NCBI RefSeq assembly: GCF_002272015.1
Contig: NZ_NPBY01000010.1
Span: 62,001-126,000 of the forward strand
Direction of reading: 5' to 3'
DNA: 64,000 nucleotides
From: Paenibacillus campinasensis
GTDB lineage: Bacteria; Bacillota; Bacilli; Paenibacillales; Paenibacillaceae
Shown in pieces: positions 53,644 to 62,225 of this stretch. Position numbers and translations under genes: made by a program. The notes under the pieces are model-generated. The model was not told the DNA's origin. It made no database searches and worked only from the letters and a program-made list of their open reading frames with translations. Within the stretch, counting starts at the first letter, position 1. Each line of letters opens with the position of its first letter.

Positions 53644-54919
53644 GAACGGCACCTTTGCTGTGTTAGAAGGCAACCAGTCGGTTATCAAGGGCTATATGGT
53701 GGTTGAGGATGACCGGATTACGTATATAGGGGAACAAAAACCGCAGATCGAGGAGCCGATCGAGATCATTGACGGAACCCATCTGCTGTTCCTGCCGGGA
53801 CTGGTGAATACGCACGGCCATGCGGCGATGTCACTGCTCCGGGGCTACGGCGATGATCTGGCCCTGCAGGTATGGCTGCAGGAGAAGATGTGGCCGATGG
53901 AAGCCAAGATGAAGGCAGAGGACATTTATTGGGGAGCTTCCCTGTCAGTAGTCGAAATGCTGAAGGGCGGAACGACGGCTTTCGTTGATATGTACGATCA
54001 TATGGATCAAGTCGCTTCGATTGTAGACCAGTCGGGAATGCGCGGCGTGCTAATGCGCGGCGTGATCGGCCTCTGTCCCCCTGAAGAGCAGCGTCAGAAG
54101 CTGAATGAAGCGATTGCGTTTGCGAAGGCGTGGCATGGGAAGGCCGATGGCCGCATCACATCGATGATGTCGCCGCATGCACCGTATACATGTCCACCGG
54201 AGCTGATCGAGATGTTTGTGCAGGCTTCTGAGGATCTAGATTTGCCGCTGCATACGCATATGTCGGAGACAAAAGCCGAAGTTCAGCAAAATGTGGATGA
54301 TTACGGGCTCCGCCCGGTCGCGCATCTGGAGCGGCTCGGAGTATTCTCCCGACCGACACTGCTGGCGCATGCAGTTCATCTGACAGATGAGGAGATTGAC
54401 ATTCTTGCCAAGCACAACGTCGCGATCTCGCATAATCCGGGAAGCAACCTGAAGCTGGCAAGCGGCGTCGCGCGTGTCCCTGAACTGCTCAAGGCGGGCG
54501 TCACCGTCTCTCTCGGCACGGATGGCCCGGCGAGCAACAACAATCTGGACATGTTCGAAGAAATGCGGCTGGCTGCCCTCATTCATAAAGGGGTGAGCGG
54601 TGACCCGACAGCTGTACCGGCATCGGAAGCGCTGCGCATGGGTACGGAATATGGCGCGAAGTCCGCCTTCTTGAATGAGGTGGGCAGACTTGAAGTAGGC
54701 ATAAAGGCTGACATGATCGCTCTGAACACGGATCAGGCCCATTTCCTGCCCCATACTGATTTCATCTCGCATGTCGTTTATTCGGCAAGCGCTAAAGATG
54801 TTGAGCATGTATGGGTGGACGGCAAACAGCTGGTTAAGAACGGGGAATGCCTCACCGTGGATGAGGAGCGCATTCGCCGTGAAGCCCAGCGCACGTTCGA
54901 GCGTCTGACGGCGCAGTAA
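53618..54919 (+). CDS. mtaD: 5'-methylthioadenosine/S-adenosylhomocysteine deaminase
   Basis: 433 residues, amidohydrolase superfamily. Metal ligands are in PGLVNTHGHAAM, LHTHMSE, AHAVHL and GTDGPASNNNLDMF. The family (MtaD/TRZ-ATZ type) deaminates MTA, SAH or related adenosyl compounds; the exact substrate is not proven. Starts 26 nt inside rex with GGGAAGGAGG upstream. Confidence 0.85.
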   Translation: MKKHKWMVENGTFAVLEGNQSVIKGYMVVEDDRITYIGEQKPQIEEPIEIIDGTHLLFLPGLVNTHGHAAMSLLRGYGDDLALQVWLQEKMWPMEAKMKAEDIYWGASLSVVEMLKGGTTAFVDMYDHMDQVASIVDQSGMRGVLMRGVIGLCPPEEQRQKLNEAIAFAKAWHGKADGRITSMMSPHAPYTCPPELIEMFVQASEDLDLPLHTHMSETKAEVQQNVDDYGLRPVAHLERLGVFSRPTLLAHAVHLTDEEIDILAKHNVAISHNPGSNLKLASGVARVPELLKAGVTVSLGTDGPASNNNLDMFEEMRLAALIHKGVSGDPTAVPASEALRMGTEYGAKSAFLNEVGRLEVGIKADMIALNTDQAHFLPHTDFISHVVYSASAKDVEHVWVDGKQLVKNGECLTVDEERIRREAQRTFERLTAQ

Positions 54920-54949
54920 GCATATTGACGTGGGAGCGGGGATGGCGGA

Positions 54950-55468
54950 TTGAAAAAACGAACCAAGTGGATATGGCTGAGTGTATCCGGCGTATTGCTG
55001 CTGCTGTTAGGCATTCAAATCTATTATTCTTATGTGATGACAGATTCATGGAATGAGGAAAGACTGGCCATTGGTGCGGCCAGACAGTATGGGAACCTGG
55101 TGACGGCGGACAAATCATACAAGTCGGTATGGGGCGAAGATAATACATACTGGGTTGTTACCGGTCAGGGGCCGGATCAGCAGGAGCTGATCGTCTGGGT
55201 CAAATTCACCGAGGATAATGTGCCTGTGGAAGGTGCGGAGGGTGTTCATGCCGAGCCTTTGAGCAGCGGGTTGTCCGAAGAGCAGATGCGGGCGCAAATC
55301 CTCCAGGAAATGCCGAATGCCGTCATTAAACGATTGGTGCCCGGCATGTATGAAGGGGAGTACGCCTGGCAGCTGTTGTATGAGAATAGCGGCCAGATCG
55401 GCTACCGATTCTATCGCTTTCAGGACGGCAATCAGATCGGAAACGACATTATTTTGCCGAACCAGTAA
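54950..55468 (+). CDS. ypmB: YpmB-like membrane-anchored protein (DUF5590)
   Basis: 172 residues. N-terminal anchor (about 7-26) then an extracytoplasmic part of the cystatin/PepSY-like DUF5590 type, with TYWVVTGQGPDQQELIVWVKF (core WVVTGQ...IVWV). Position between the dinG region and asnS fits B. subtilis ypmB; ypmA and aspB, which lie there in B. subtilis, are missing. Start TTG with GGGAGCGGGG. Function unknown. Confidence 0.78.
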   Translation: MKKRTKWIWLSVSGVLLLLLGIQIYYSYVMTDSWNEERLAIGAARQYGNLVTADKSYKSVWGEDNTYWVVTGQGPDQQELIVWVKFTEDNVPVEGAEGVHAEPLSSGLSEEQMRAQILQEMPNAVIKRLVPGMYEGEYAWQLLYENSGQIGYRFYRFQDGNQIGNDIILPNQ

Positions 55469-55557
55469 CACAAATGGCAGTGAAATCGGATGAATATGAA
55501 AGATCTGCGCCGATGTAAGATCGCGGGTGTAACGTTATCCGGTATTTTTTACAACAT

Positions 55558-55602
55558 AAAAAGGTCGAAAACAGTGCGCTCACGCTGTTTTCGACCTTTT
55601 TG
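55558..55602 (+). terminator. Strong intrinsic terminator after ypmB
   Basis: AAAAAGGTCGAAAACAG pairs perfectly (17 bp) with CTGTTTTCGACCTTTTT. Confidence 0.95.
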
Positions 55603-55666
55603 TATTGGCATTGTGTACGAATTTCTGCAGAAGTTTATAATATATTCACAGGTTTATATGAAAAAG

Positions 55667-55768
55667 TATATAAAATGTGATATACTCTAATCTGTACTTA
55701 AAAGTATATTGTTGATATTTCGTTGTTTTGTGCTCTCGTATATATTGAAAGATATCACATTTTATATA
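55667..55768. repeat. Perfect 17-bp inverted repeat in the AT-rich spacer
   Basis: TATATAAAATGTGATAT (55667-55683) and ATATCACATTTTATATA (55752-55768) are exact reverse complements, 68 nt apart. The left arm lies in a smaller dyad AGTATAT-N8-ATATACT (55665-55686), and AGTATAT occurs again near 55702. The gene-free stretch 55603-55790 is much more AT-rich than its surroundings and holds nothing else I can name. The right arm ends 23 nt before the next start codon. Confidence 0.85.
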
Positions 55769-55790
55769 GAAAGATAGAAGGAGGAACTTC

Positions 55791-56324
55791 ATGAAACTAC
55801 GTATTGTTCCTATTGCATTGACGGTTGTTCTGTCGTCAGTGGTCCTCTTTGGCGGTTGGTTTCTATATCAGAAGTTGGCGGTTCAAAGCCCGCTTCACCA
55901 AATTGTCTCTACGTATGATGGCGTGAAGAGCGCTCATATTGATATTAAACAGGATACGGTGAACTTGAAACTGGATTTGGAGCCGGACACGAATCTTCAA
56001 GGCCTCGTTCAGAAAATCCAGCAAGAAGGAACATCCGTGATCGGGAGTAAAGAATTAAAGATCGACGTGGAGGATCATTCCTCCGAGGAACTGAATGAAT
56101 GGTGGGATCGTGCGATGCTTTCGGTCGCGGAGGCGATGGATAACAGGCAGTATACGGGAATCCAGACTTCGCTGGAACAGCTCGCCCAGGCTTCGCCGCA
56201 TTTGCAGGCGAAGGCTTCCATTGATGATAAGAATGTATATGTAAGTCTGTCCGACGGCAAGTCGGCCAAATTTATTATCCTTCCAAGACAGGGCGGTCAG
56301 ATGGGGGTGTGGAACCATGTCTAA
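55791..56324 (+). CDS. Small membrane-anchored protein coupled to the FtsH-like protease
   Basis: 177 residues. One N-terminal membrane segment (about 6-27) and an extracytoplasmic domain of about 150 residues, strand- and helix-rich (VKSAHIDIKQDTVNLKLDLEPD; VYVSLSDGKSAKFIIL), with no family I recognise. AGGAGGAAC precedes the ATG. It overlaps the FtsH-like gene by 8 nt, and that protease has no sizeable extracytoplasmic domain, so a partnership (sensor or adaptor) is a fair inference. Confidence 0.65.
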   Translation: MKLRIVPIALTVVLSSVVLFGGWFLYQKLAVQSPLHQIVSTYDGVKSAHIDIKQDTVNLKLDLEPDTNLQGLVQKIQQEGTSVIGSKELKIDVEDHSSEELNEWWDRAMLSVAEAMDNRQYTGIQTSLEQLAQASPHLQAKASIDDKNVYVSLSDGKSAKFIILPRQGGQMGVWNHV

Positions 56325-57819
56325 GCTAGCTAAGGAAATTGTCATCGGGTTTATCCCCGTCCTTATTGTGTTTCTGGCTTATATCGGCGTGAACATCGTT
56401 CCGCTGCTTATTGCAGGCGCGCTGATCGGAGGGCTGCTGCTGGTGGCCAAGCTGAAAGGCGGCATCGCTGTGGGCGCTGGTCAGGAGCGCAAACGGAAGA
56501 AAAGCGGGCCGGCCAAGCTGACCTTTGAAGAGATCGGCGGGCAGGACAATGCCAAGCAGGAGCTGCGCGAGGCGCTCGATTTTCTGATTCGGCATGAAGA
56601 TATTAAGAAATTCGGCATTCGCCCCTTGAAGGGCATTTTGCTGACAGGGCCTCCGGGAACAGGAAAAACGCTGATGGCCAAGGCGGCGGCGCATTATACC
56701 AACTCCGTGTTTGTAGCAGCATCAGGCAGTGAGTTTGTTGAAATGTATGTCGGTGTAGGTGCCGGGCGAATCCGGGATTTGTTCAAGGATGCTCGTAACC
56801 GAGCGGCAAAAGAAAACAAGCAGAACGCGATCATCTTCATCGACGAAATTGATGTGATCGGCGGCAAGCGTGAAGGCGGACAGCAGCGTGAATATGACCA
56901 GACGCTGAACCAGCTGTTGACCGAGATGGACGGTATCTATTCCCAGGACACCCCGCGGATTCTTGTCATTGCAGCGACGAACCGGAAAGAAATGCTCGAT
57001 AGCGCGCTTCTTCGTCCCGGCAGGTTCGACCGACTAATCCAGGTGGACCTCCCGGACAAAAAGGGCAGAGCGCATATTTTGAGGCTGCATGCGGATAACA
57101 AGCCGCTCGCACCGGATGTCGATCTGGACAAAATCGCGGAGGAAACGTACGGATTCTCCGGCGCACAGCTCGAAAGCGTCATGAATGAAGCGGCGATCTA
57201 TACGATGCGTGAGGAAGCCAGCATGATCACACAGCGCCATCTGTCCATGTCCATTGATAAAGTGATGATGGGCGAGCGCTCTGACCGGGAGTCGAATACC
57301 GAAGAGAAGCGGCGGGTGGCTATCCATGAGCTTGGACATGCCATCATGGCAGAGCTGGTTCGTCCGGGAAGCGTGAAGCAGGTTGCGCTCAGCCCGCGCG
57401 GCAAGGCGCTCGGCTATGTGCGGCACAATCCGCAGCAGGAGCAGTACTTGTATACCAGGACATTCCTGGAAGAGCAGATCATGATTGCGCTTGGCGGGGC
57501 AGCTGCCGAAGAAATCTATTACGGCGGGCGCAGTACCGGCTCTAGCAATGACTTTGAACAGTCGCTGAACATCGTGGAGACGATGATGAAATCGGGCCTC
57601 ACTTCGCTCGGCATTATCAATATGAATATGGTGACGACTGAGGAGCTCATGAGAGAGAACAATAAGATTTTGGAAGCGTTGATGGGCCGCACGAAACAGA
57701 TGCTAGAACAAAATCGGCCGATTTTCGACAACTCACTTGATATCCTGATGAAGGAGGAACTTCTCTCCGGGGAACAATTCCGTTGTCAATTTCGTGAAAA
57801 TACAATTTTACCAGCATAA
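56317..57819 (+). CDS. FtsH-like AAA+ membrane metalloprotease lacking the extracytoplasmic domain
   Basis: 500 residues. Two close membrane helices (about 8-24 and 27-43) with almost no loop, then AAA+ with Walker A GPPGTGKT (111-118), FIDEID Walker B, and the SRH stretch NRKEMLDSALLRPGRFD. The zinc site HELGH is at 337-341, and SSNDFEQS supplies the likely third ligand. True FtsH has a loop of about 70 residues between its helices and is longer (about 640). Thus a paralogue rather than housekeeping FtsH. Coupled to the upstream membrane protein. Confidence 0.85.
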   Translation: MSKLAKEIVIGFIPVLIVFLAYIGVNIVPLLIAGALIGGLLLVAKLKGGIAVGAGQERKRKKSGPAKLTFEEIGGQDNAKQELREALDFLIRHEDIKKFGIRPLKGILLTGPPGTGKTLMAKAAAHYTNSVFVAASGSEFVEMYVGVGAGRIRDLFKDARNRAAKENKQNAIIFIDEIDVIGGKREGGQQREYDQTLNQLLTEMDGIYSQDTPRILVIAATNRKEMLDSALLRPGRFDRLIQVDLPDKKGRAHILRLHADNKPLAPDVDLDKIAEETYGFSGAQLESVMNEAAIYTMREEASMITQRHLSMSIDKVMMGERSDRESNTEEKRRVAIHELGHAIMAELVRPGSVKQVALSPRGKALGYVRHNPQQEQYLYTRTFLEEQIMIALGGAAAEEIYYGGRSTGSSNDFEQSLNIVETMMKSGLTSLGIINMNMVTTEELMRENNKILEALMGRTKQMLEQNRPIFDNSLDILMKEELLSGEQFRCQFRENTILPA

Positions 57820-57876
57820 AATGTTATGCTGGTTATTTTTTTTTACTTTTTTCTCGTGCTAAGATATTATTATAGT

Positions 57877-57920
57877 TTGTCGTCTAATAGTATGTATTTT
57901 TCGACAAATAGGGGTACAAT
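57877..57920 (+). promoter_or_regulatory. Spo0A-box-like sites and -10 before the hydroxyacyl-CoA dehydrogenase gene
   Basis: TTCGACAA (57900-57907) is an exact inverted 0A box (TTGTCGAA); TTGTCGTC (57877-57884) matches 6 of 8 on the other orientation. TACAAT (57915-57920) is a good -10 without a clear -35, as in activator-dependent promoters. Confidence 0.5.
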
Positions 57921-57956
57921 AGAGCAAGAGATACAGAAAGGATGGAGAGAACAACC

Positions 57957-58829
57957 ATGCATTTCAAAAAAATCGGCGTCATCGGCGGCGGAACCATGGG
58001 GCAAGGAATTGCCGAAATGTTAGCTGCCAAGGGGCTTGACGTGCTGCTGGTGGAGAAAACACCGGAGAGACTGGACTATTCGTATAGCATGATCGAAACC
58101 AGCCTCGATAAGCAGCTCGAGAAGTGGGGAATTACACAGGCGGAGAAGAAGCTTATTCTTAGCCGCATCCAGAAGGTGACACATTTTGCAGAGCTCAGCT
58201 CCTGTGATATGGTCATCGAAACGATCATCGAGGATCTGGATGCGAAGAAGAAAGTATTCGAGAAGCTGGATGAAGTATGCCCGAGCCATATTATACTCGC
58301 CAGCAACACCTCCACGCTCAGCTTGACCGAGCTTGCAAGCTCGACCAAGTATCCGGAGCGTGTCATTGGCATGCACTTTATTCACCCTGTATCCAAAGTA
58401 GATTTGGTTGAAATTATTCGGGGTCTTAAAACTTCAGATCATACATTTACAGAAACGAAGCATTTCGTTGAAGAAATTACAAATAAAAAAGGGATTATGG
58501 TATACGAATCCCCAGGCTTTGTCACAACGAGAATGATCACGCTCTTGATCAATGAAGCGATGCATCTGCTTCAGGAGGGCGTAGCTTCGGCCGAGGATAT
58601 CGATGATGCCATGAGAATCGGTTACAACTTCCAGCACGGCCCGCTCGAAATGGCAGACCGCTTCGGTCTGGATTCCATTCTCGCAGCGCTGGAACGCATG
58701 TTCCGCGAGTACGGGGAGCTGAAATACCGTCCGTCCATCGTGCTCAAGAAGATGGTGCGCGCGGGACAGCTCGGCGTGAAGACGGGAGAGGGCTTTTTCA
58801 AGTACGACAAGGATGGTGACCGCATATGA
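57957..58829 (+). CDS. 3-hydroxyacyl-CoA (3-hydroxybutyryl-CoA) dehydrogenase
   Basis: 290 residues. NAD motif VIGGGTMGQGIAE at the N-terminus, ASNTSTLSLTELAS, GMHFIHPVSKVDLVEII with the catalytic His, and SPGFVTTRM. Oxidises 3-hydroxyacyl-CoA or works in the reverse direction in butyryl-CoA formation. Start at the second of two in-frame ATGs, with GGAGAG 7 nt upstream. Overlaps ackA by 4 nt, so acyl-CoA and acyl-phosphate metabolism may be linked; Spo0A-like boxes lie upstream. Confidence 0.9.
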   Translation: MHFKKIGVIGGGTMGQGIAEMLAAKGLDVLLVEKTPERLDYSYSMIETSLDKQLEKWGITQAEKKLILSRIQKVTHFAELSSCDMVIETIIEDLDAKKKVFEKLDEVCPSHIILASNTSTLSLTELASSTKYPERVIGMHFIHPVSKVDLVEIIRGLKTSDHTFTETKHFVEEITNKKGIMVYESPGFVTTRMITLLINEAMHLLQEGVASAEDIDDAMRIGYNFQHGPLEMADRFGLDSILAALERMFREYGELKYRPSIVLKKMVRAGQLGVKTGEGFFKYDKDGDRI

Positions 58830-60040
58830 ACATTCTCGTAATTAATGCCGGCAGCTCGTCGCTGAAATACCAGCTGTATAATATGAGCGATGAATCCGTA
58901 TTGGCCAAAGGACTTGTAGAACGCATCGGTATGGACTCCTCCATTCTTACGCATAAACCGACTGGCAAGCAGGAAGTAACCGAAGTCAGCGAAATTTTGG
59001 AGCACACTACGGCGATCCGTAAGGTTCTTGGCATGCTTACAGATGCAGAGCATGGCGTCATCAGCACAATTCATGACATTCAGGCAGTAGGACACCGCGT
59101 CGTGCACGGGGGCGAATCCTTTAAGGAATCGGCGCTTGTGAACAGTGAGGCCAAGTCGGAAATTCGTCGTCTGTTCGATCTTGCGCCACTGCATAACCCG
59201 GCTTCGATGATGGGGATTCAAGCGGCAGAGACCAACATGCCAGGCATTCCGCAGGTCGTTGTCTTTGATACGGCGTTCCATCAGACGATGCCTGAAAAAT
59301 CTTATCTGTACGCTATTCCTAGAGTTCTTTATAATAAGTATAAGGTGCGTCGCTATGGCGCTCACGGCACCTCCCATGCTTATGTCAGTCAGGCGGCTGC
59401 AGAGTTTCTGAACCGTCCGATCGAGGATTTGAAAATTATCACCTGCCATATCGGCAACGGCGCTTCGCTTACTGCGGTACAGGGCGGAAAATCGGTGGAC
59501 ACATCGATGGGTATGACGCCGCTTGAAGGCCTGATGATGGGAACGCGCAGCGGTGATCTGGATCCGGCGATCGTGCCATACGTGATGAACAAGGAAGAGC
59601 TGACGGTCAACGAGGTGAACTCGATGCTGAACAAGCATAGCGGTCTTCTCGCCATTTCCGGTGTCAGCAGCGATATGCGCGAAATTACGGAGGGCATGGA
59701 GAAGGGTGAGCCGAATTCGACTTTGGCATTCGATATGTACGAATACCGCCTCCGGAAATACATTGGCTCCTATGCAGCAGCCATGAACGGCGTGGATGTG
59801 ATCGTGTTCACCGCCGGCGTAGGCGAGAACTCGATTGTGCTGCGTCAGCGCGTGCTGGAGCAGCTTACCTATCTTGGCGTAGAATTGGATGAGGAATTGA
59901 ACAAAATTCGCTCCGGCGATCCGCGCCGTATTTCCACAGCGAACTCCAAAGTGGAGGTGCTGGTGATCCCGACAAACGAAGAGTTGGTCATTGCAAGGGA
60001 TACGCATCGCATCGTACAAGCTTCACAGCTTGAAAAGTAG
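58826..60040 (+). CDS. ackA: Acetate kinase
   Basis: 404 residues. ILVINAGSSSLKYQLY, HRVVHGGE, DTAFHQTMP, GAHGTSHAYVS and MGMTPLEGLMMGTRSGDLDP (core PLEGLMMGTRSGD) are the family signatures. Interconverts acetyl phosphate + ADP and acetate + ATP. The 4-nt overlap with the dehydrogenase suggests one transcript; no phosphotransacetylase gene is adjacent. A butyrate kinase would look different (shorter), so acetate kinase is preferred. Confidence 0.96.
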   Translation: MNILVINAGSSSLKYQLYNMSDESVLAKGLVERIGMDSSILTHKPTGKQEVTEVSEILEHTTAIRKVLGMLTDAEHGVISTIHDIQAVGHRVVHGGESFKESALVNSEAKSEIRRLFDLAPLHNPASMMGIQAAETNMPGIPQVVVFDTAFHQTMPEKSYLYAIPRVLYNKYKVRRYGAHGTSHAYVSQAAAEFLNRPIEDLKIITCHIGNGASLTAVQGGKSVDTSMGMTPLEGLMMGTRSGDLDPAIVPYVMNKEELTVNEVNSMLNKHSGLLAISGVSSDMREITEGMEKGEPNSTLAFDMYEYRLRKYIGSYAAAMNGVDVIVFTAGVGENSIVLRQRVLEQLTYLGVELDEELNKIRSGDPRRISTANSKVEVLVIPTNEELVIARDTHRIVQASQLEK

Positions 60041-60063
60041 TGATATAAGGGAGAGATTATAGC

Positions 60064-61359
60064 ATGGCGACCAAAAGTGTGATTCGTCACGTGAGCCAGC
60101 ACGTCGGTCAGAGCGTAACCATCGGCGCCTGGATCAACAACAAACGTTCCAGCGGAAAAATTCAATTTTTGCAGCTGCGGGACGGAACGGGATACATCCA
60201 GGGCGTAGTGGTCAAAAGTGAAGTGCCCGAGCAGGTATGGAATGATGCCAAAAGCTTGACCCAGGAGAGCTCTTTGTATGTGACCGGCGTCATACGTGAG
60301 GAACCGCGCAGCCAATCCGGGTATGAAATGACCGTGACCGGAATTGAAATTATTCATCTTACAGAGAACTACCCGATTACGCCGAAGGAGCACGGTGTTG
60401 ATTTTCTGATGGACCATCGTCATCTGTGGCTCCGTTCGCAGAAGCAGCGGGCGATTATGGTGATCCGTGCGGAAATCATTCGCGCAGTGCAGGAATATTT
60501 CGATACGAACGGCTTCACGCTGGTTGACCCGCCGATTCTGACGCCAACGTCCGCGGAGGGCACGACGAATCTGTTCCACACCAAATATTTTGAAGAGGAT
60601 GCCTATCTGACCCAGAGCGGCCAGCTGTACCTTGAGGCTGCAGCCATGGCGCTCGGTAAAGTGTATTCCTTCGGTCCGACGTTCCGGGCTGAAAAGTCCA
60701 AAACTCGCCGCCACCTGATCGAGTTCTGGATGATTGAGCCGGAGATGGCCTTCACAGACCATGAGGAGAGCCTTCAGGTGCAGGAGCAGTTTATTACGCA
60801 TGTCGTTCAATCGGTCGTTAAAAACTGCCGTCAGGAGCTGGAGACCATCGGTCGCGATATTTCCAAGCTGGAGGCGATTTCGGCTCCGTTCCCGCGGATT
60901 ACGTATGACGAAGCGATTGAGTTCCTGAACTCGAAAGGCTTTGACGTTCCATGGGGCGAGGACTTTGGTGCTCCGCATGAGACGGCGATTGCTGAAAATT
61001 ATGACAAGCCGGTATTCATTACCCATTATCCGGCTAGCATCAAAGCATTCTATATGAAGCCGGATCCGAATCGTCCGGAGGTCGTACTGTGCGCCGATAT
61101 GATCGCGCCAGAGGGCTACGGGGAGATTATCGGAGGATCGCAGCGGATCGATGATCCTGAGCTGCTGGAGGAGCGGTTCAAGGAGCATGAGCTGTCTATG
61201 GATACCTATCAGTGGTATATGGACATTCGCAGATACGGCTCTGTTCCGCATTCCGGCTTCGGGCTCGGACTTGAGCGTACCGTAGCCTGGATTTGCGGCT
61301 TGGAGCATGTGCGCGAAACGATTCCGTTCCCGCGGATGCTGTACCGGTTGTACCCGTAA
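60064..61359 (+). CDS. asnS: Asparaginyl-tRNA synthetase
   Basis: 431 residues, class IIb. An N-terminal OB-fold anticodon-binding domain ([26 protein letters not shown], core [16 protein letters not shown]), motif 2 around [21 protein letters not shown], and motif 3 [15 protein letters not shown]. The IEPEMAF pattern is typical for AsnRS. GGGAGAG precedes the ATG. dnaD follows by 17 nt, as in B. subtilis. Confidence 0.97.
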   Translation: MATKSVIRHVSQHVGQSVTIGAWINNKRSSGKIQFLQLRDGTGYIQGVVVKSEVPEQVWNDAKSLTQESSLYVTGVIREEPRSQSGYEMTVTGIEIIHLTENYPITPKEHGVDFLMDHRHLWLRSQKQRAIMVIRAEIIRAVQEYFDTNGFTLVDPPILTPTSAEGTTNLFHTKYFEEDAYLTQSGQLYLEAAAMALGKVYSFGPTFRAEKSKTRRHLIEFWMIEPEMAFTDHEESLQVQEQFITHVVQSVVKNCRQELETIGRDISKLEAISAPFPRITYDEAIEFLNSKGFDVPWGEDFGAPHETAIAENYDKPVFITHYPASIKAFYMKPDPNRPEVVLCADMIAPEGYGEIIGGSQRIDDPELLEERFKEHELSMDTYQWYMDIRRYGSVPHSGFGLGLERTVAWICGLEHVRETIPFPRMLYRLYP

Positions 61360-61376
61360 CCGTGAGAGGTGAGTCT

Positions 61377-62096
61377 ATGGACCGCAGCGACTTGGCGGCA
61401 GGAATGGCTGCCGGCATGAGCCAGCGAATGGCTGTGCTGCCATACGCTTTTCTCCGACATTATCGCTCTCTCGGGATCAGCGATCGTGAAGCGATGCTGC
61501 TCATCCACCTGATCGGATATCAACAGGTGGAATACAACGAATTTCCTTCGATTGAAGAGCTGCAGCAGGTCACTGGCGTTTCGCCGGAGACGATCGCGGC
61601 AAGCTTGCAGCGATTGATCAAGGAAGGGCTGCTCGGCATCGACGAGTATGTGGACGAAGAGCAGGGGATTCACTATGAGCGCTACAACCTGAACCAGTTA
61701 TACGAGAAGCTAGCGGCACGCCTGTCGGAGGAAGCTGAGGGGCCATCAGGCCGCGGCAAGGTTCGTTCTGCTCCATCGGCCAGGTCCCGGAATGAATTGC
61801 GGGAAACGGCTGCTTCCCTCGCGGCTCCGGTGAAGGAAGAGCGGAATCTGTTTACGATTTTTGAGAAAGAATTCGGCCGGCCGTTATCCCCGATGGAGCT
61901 GGAGACAATCTCCGGCTGGGTCGATGAGGATCGTTATCCGGACGAGCTTATTCTGCTTGCTTTGAAGGAAGCGGTATTTGCCGGAAAGCTTCATTTTCGT
62001 TATATTGATAGAATTCTGCTGGAATGGAGCCGTAATCGCGTACGCACCGTCCAGGATGCCAAAGCGTATACGCAAAAATTCAGAGGCAGATCATAA
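61377..62096 (+). CDS. dnaD: DNA replication initiation protein DnaD
   Basis: 239 residues. An N-terminal winged-helix oligomerisation domain (about 20-110: LPYAFLRHYRSLGISDREAMLLIHL, core GISDREAMLLIHL) and a C-terminal DnaB/DnaD-type domain (about 155-225: LFTIFEKEFGRPLSPMELE, YIDRILLEW). Helps to load the replicative helicase at oriC and at restart sites. Start ATG with GAGAGGTGAG; longer frame lies inside asnS. Confidence 0.94.
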   Translation: MDRSDLAAGMAAGMSQRMAVLPYAFLRHYRSLGISDREAMLLIHLIGYQQVEYNEFPSIEELQQVTGVSPETIAASLQRLIKEGLLGIDEYVDEEQGIHYERYNLNQLYEKLAARLSEEAEGPSGRGKVRSAPSARSRNELRETAASLAAPVKEERNLFTIFEKEFGRPLSPMELETISGWVDEDRYPDELILLALKEAVFAGKLHFRYIDRILLEWSRNRVRTVQDAKAYTQKFRGRS

Positions 62097-62107
62097 TGAC
62101 GGACAAA

Positions 62108-62132
62108 GCACGCCCTTCGGGGCGTGTTTTTT
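62108..62132 (+). terminator. Intrinsic terminator after dnaD
   Basis: CACGCCC-TTCG-GGGCGTG (stable UUCG tetraloop) followed by six T. Confidence 0.95.
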
Positions 62133-62160
62133 CTTTCTGGTGTGGTTTAGTTGAATGCTA

Positions 62161-62189
62161 TTGAAACAGGACGGGTTCAAGCGTATCAT
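62161..62189 (+). promoter_or_regulatory. Sigma-A promoter of the CPBP protease gene
   Basis: TTGAAA (62161-62166), 17 nt, TATCAT (62184-62189). It lies inside the longest in-frame reading of the gene and so argues for the later start. Confidence 0.65.
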
Positions 62190-62225
62190 GAAGGAATATC
62201 GTTTCAAGGATGGGGAGACGCCAGT

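Noticed and set aside
55490..55690. 66-codon open frame after ypmB
   Set aside because: It reads straight through the 17-bp terminator stem and the left arm of the inverted repeat.
58622..61308. Two long minus-strand frames (about 465 and 479 codons) opposite ackA and asnS
   Set aside because: They are antisense shadows of well-identified genes with strong codon bias; no ribosome binding sites.
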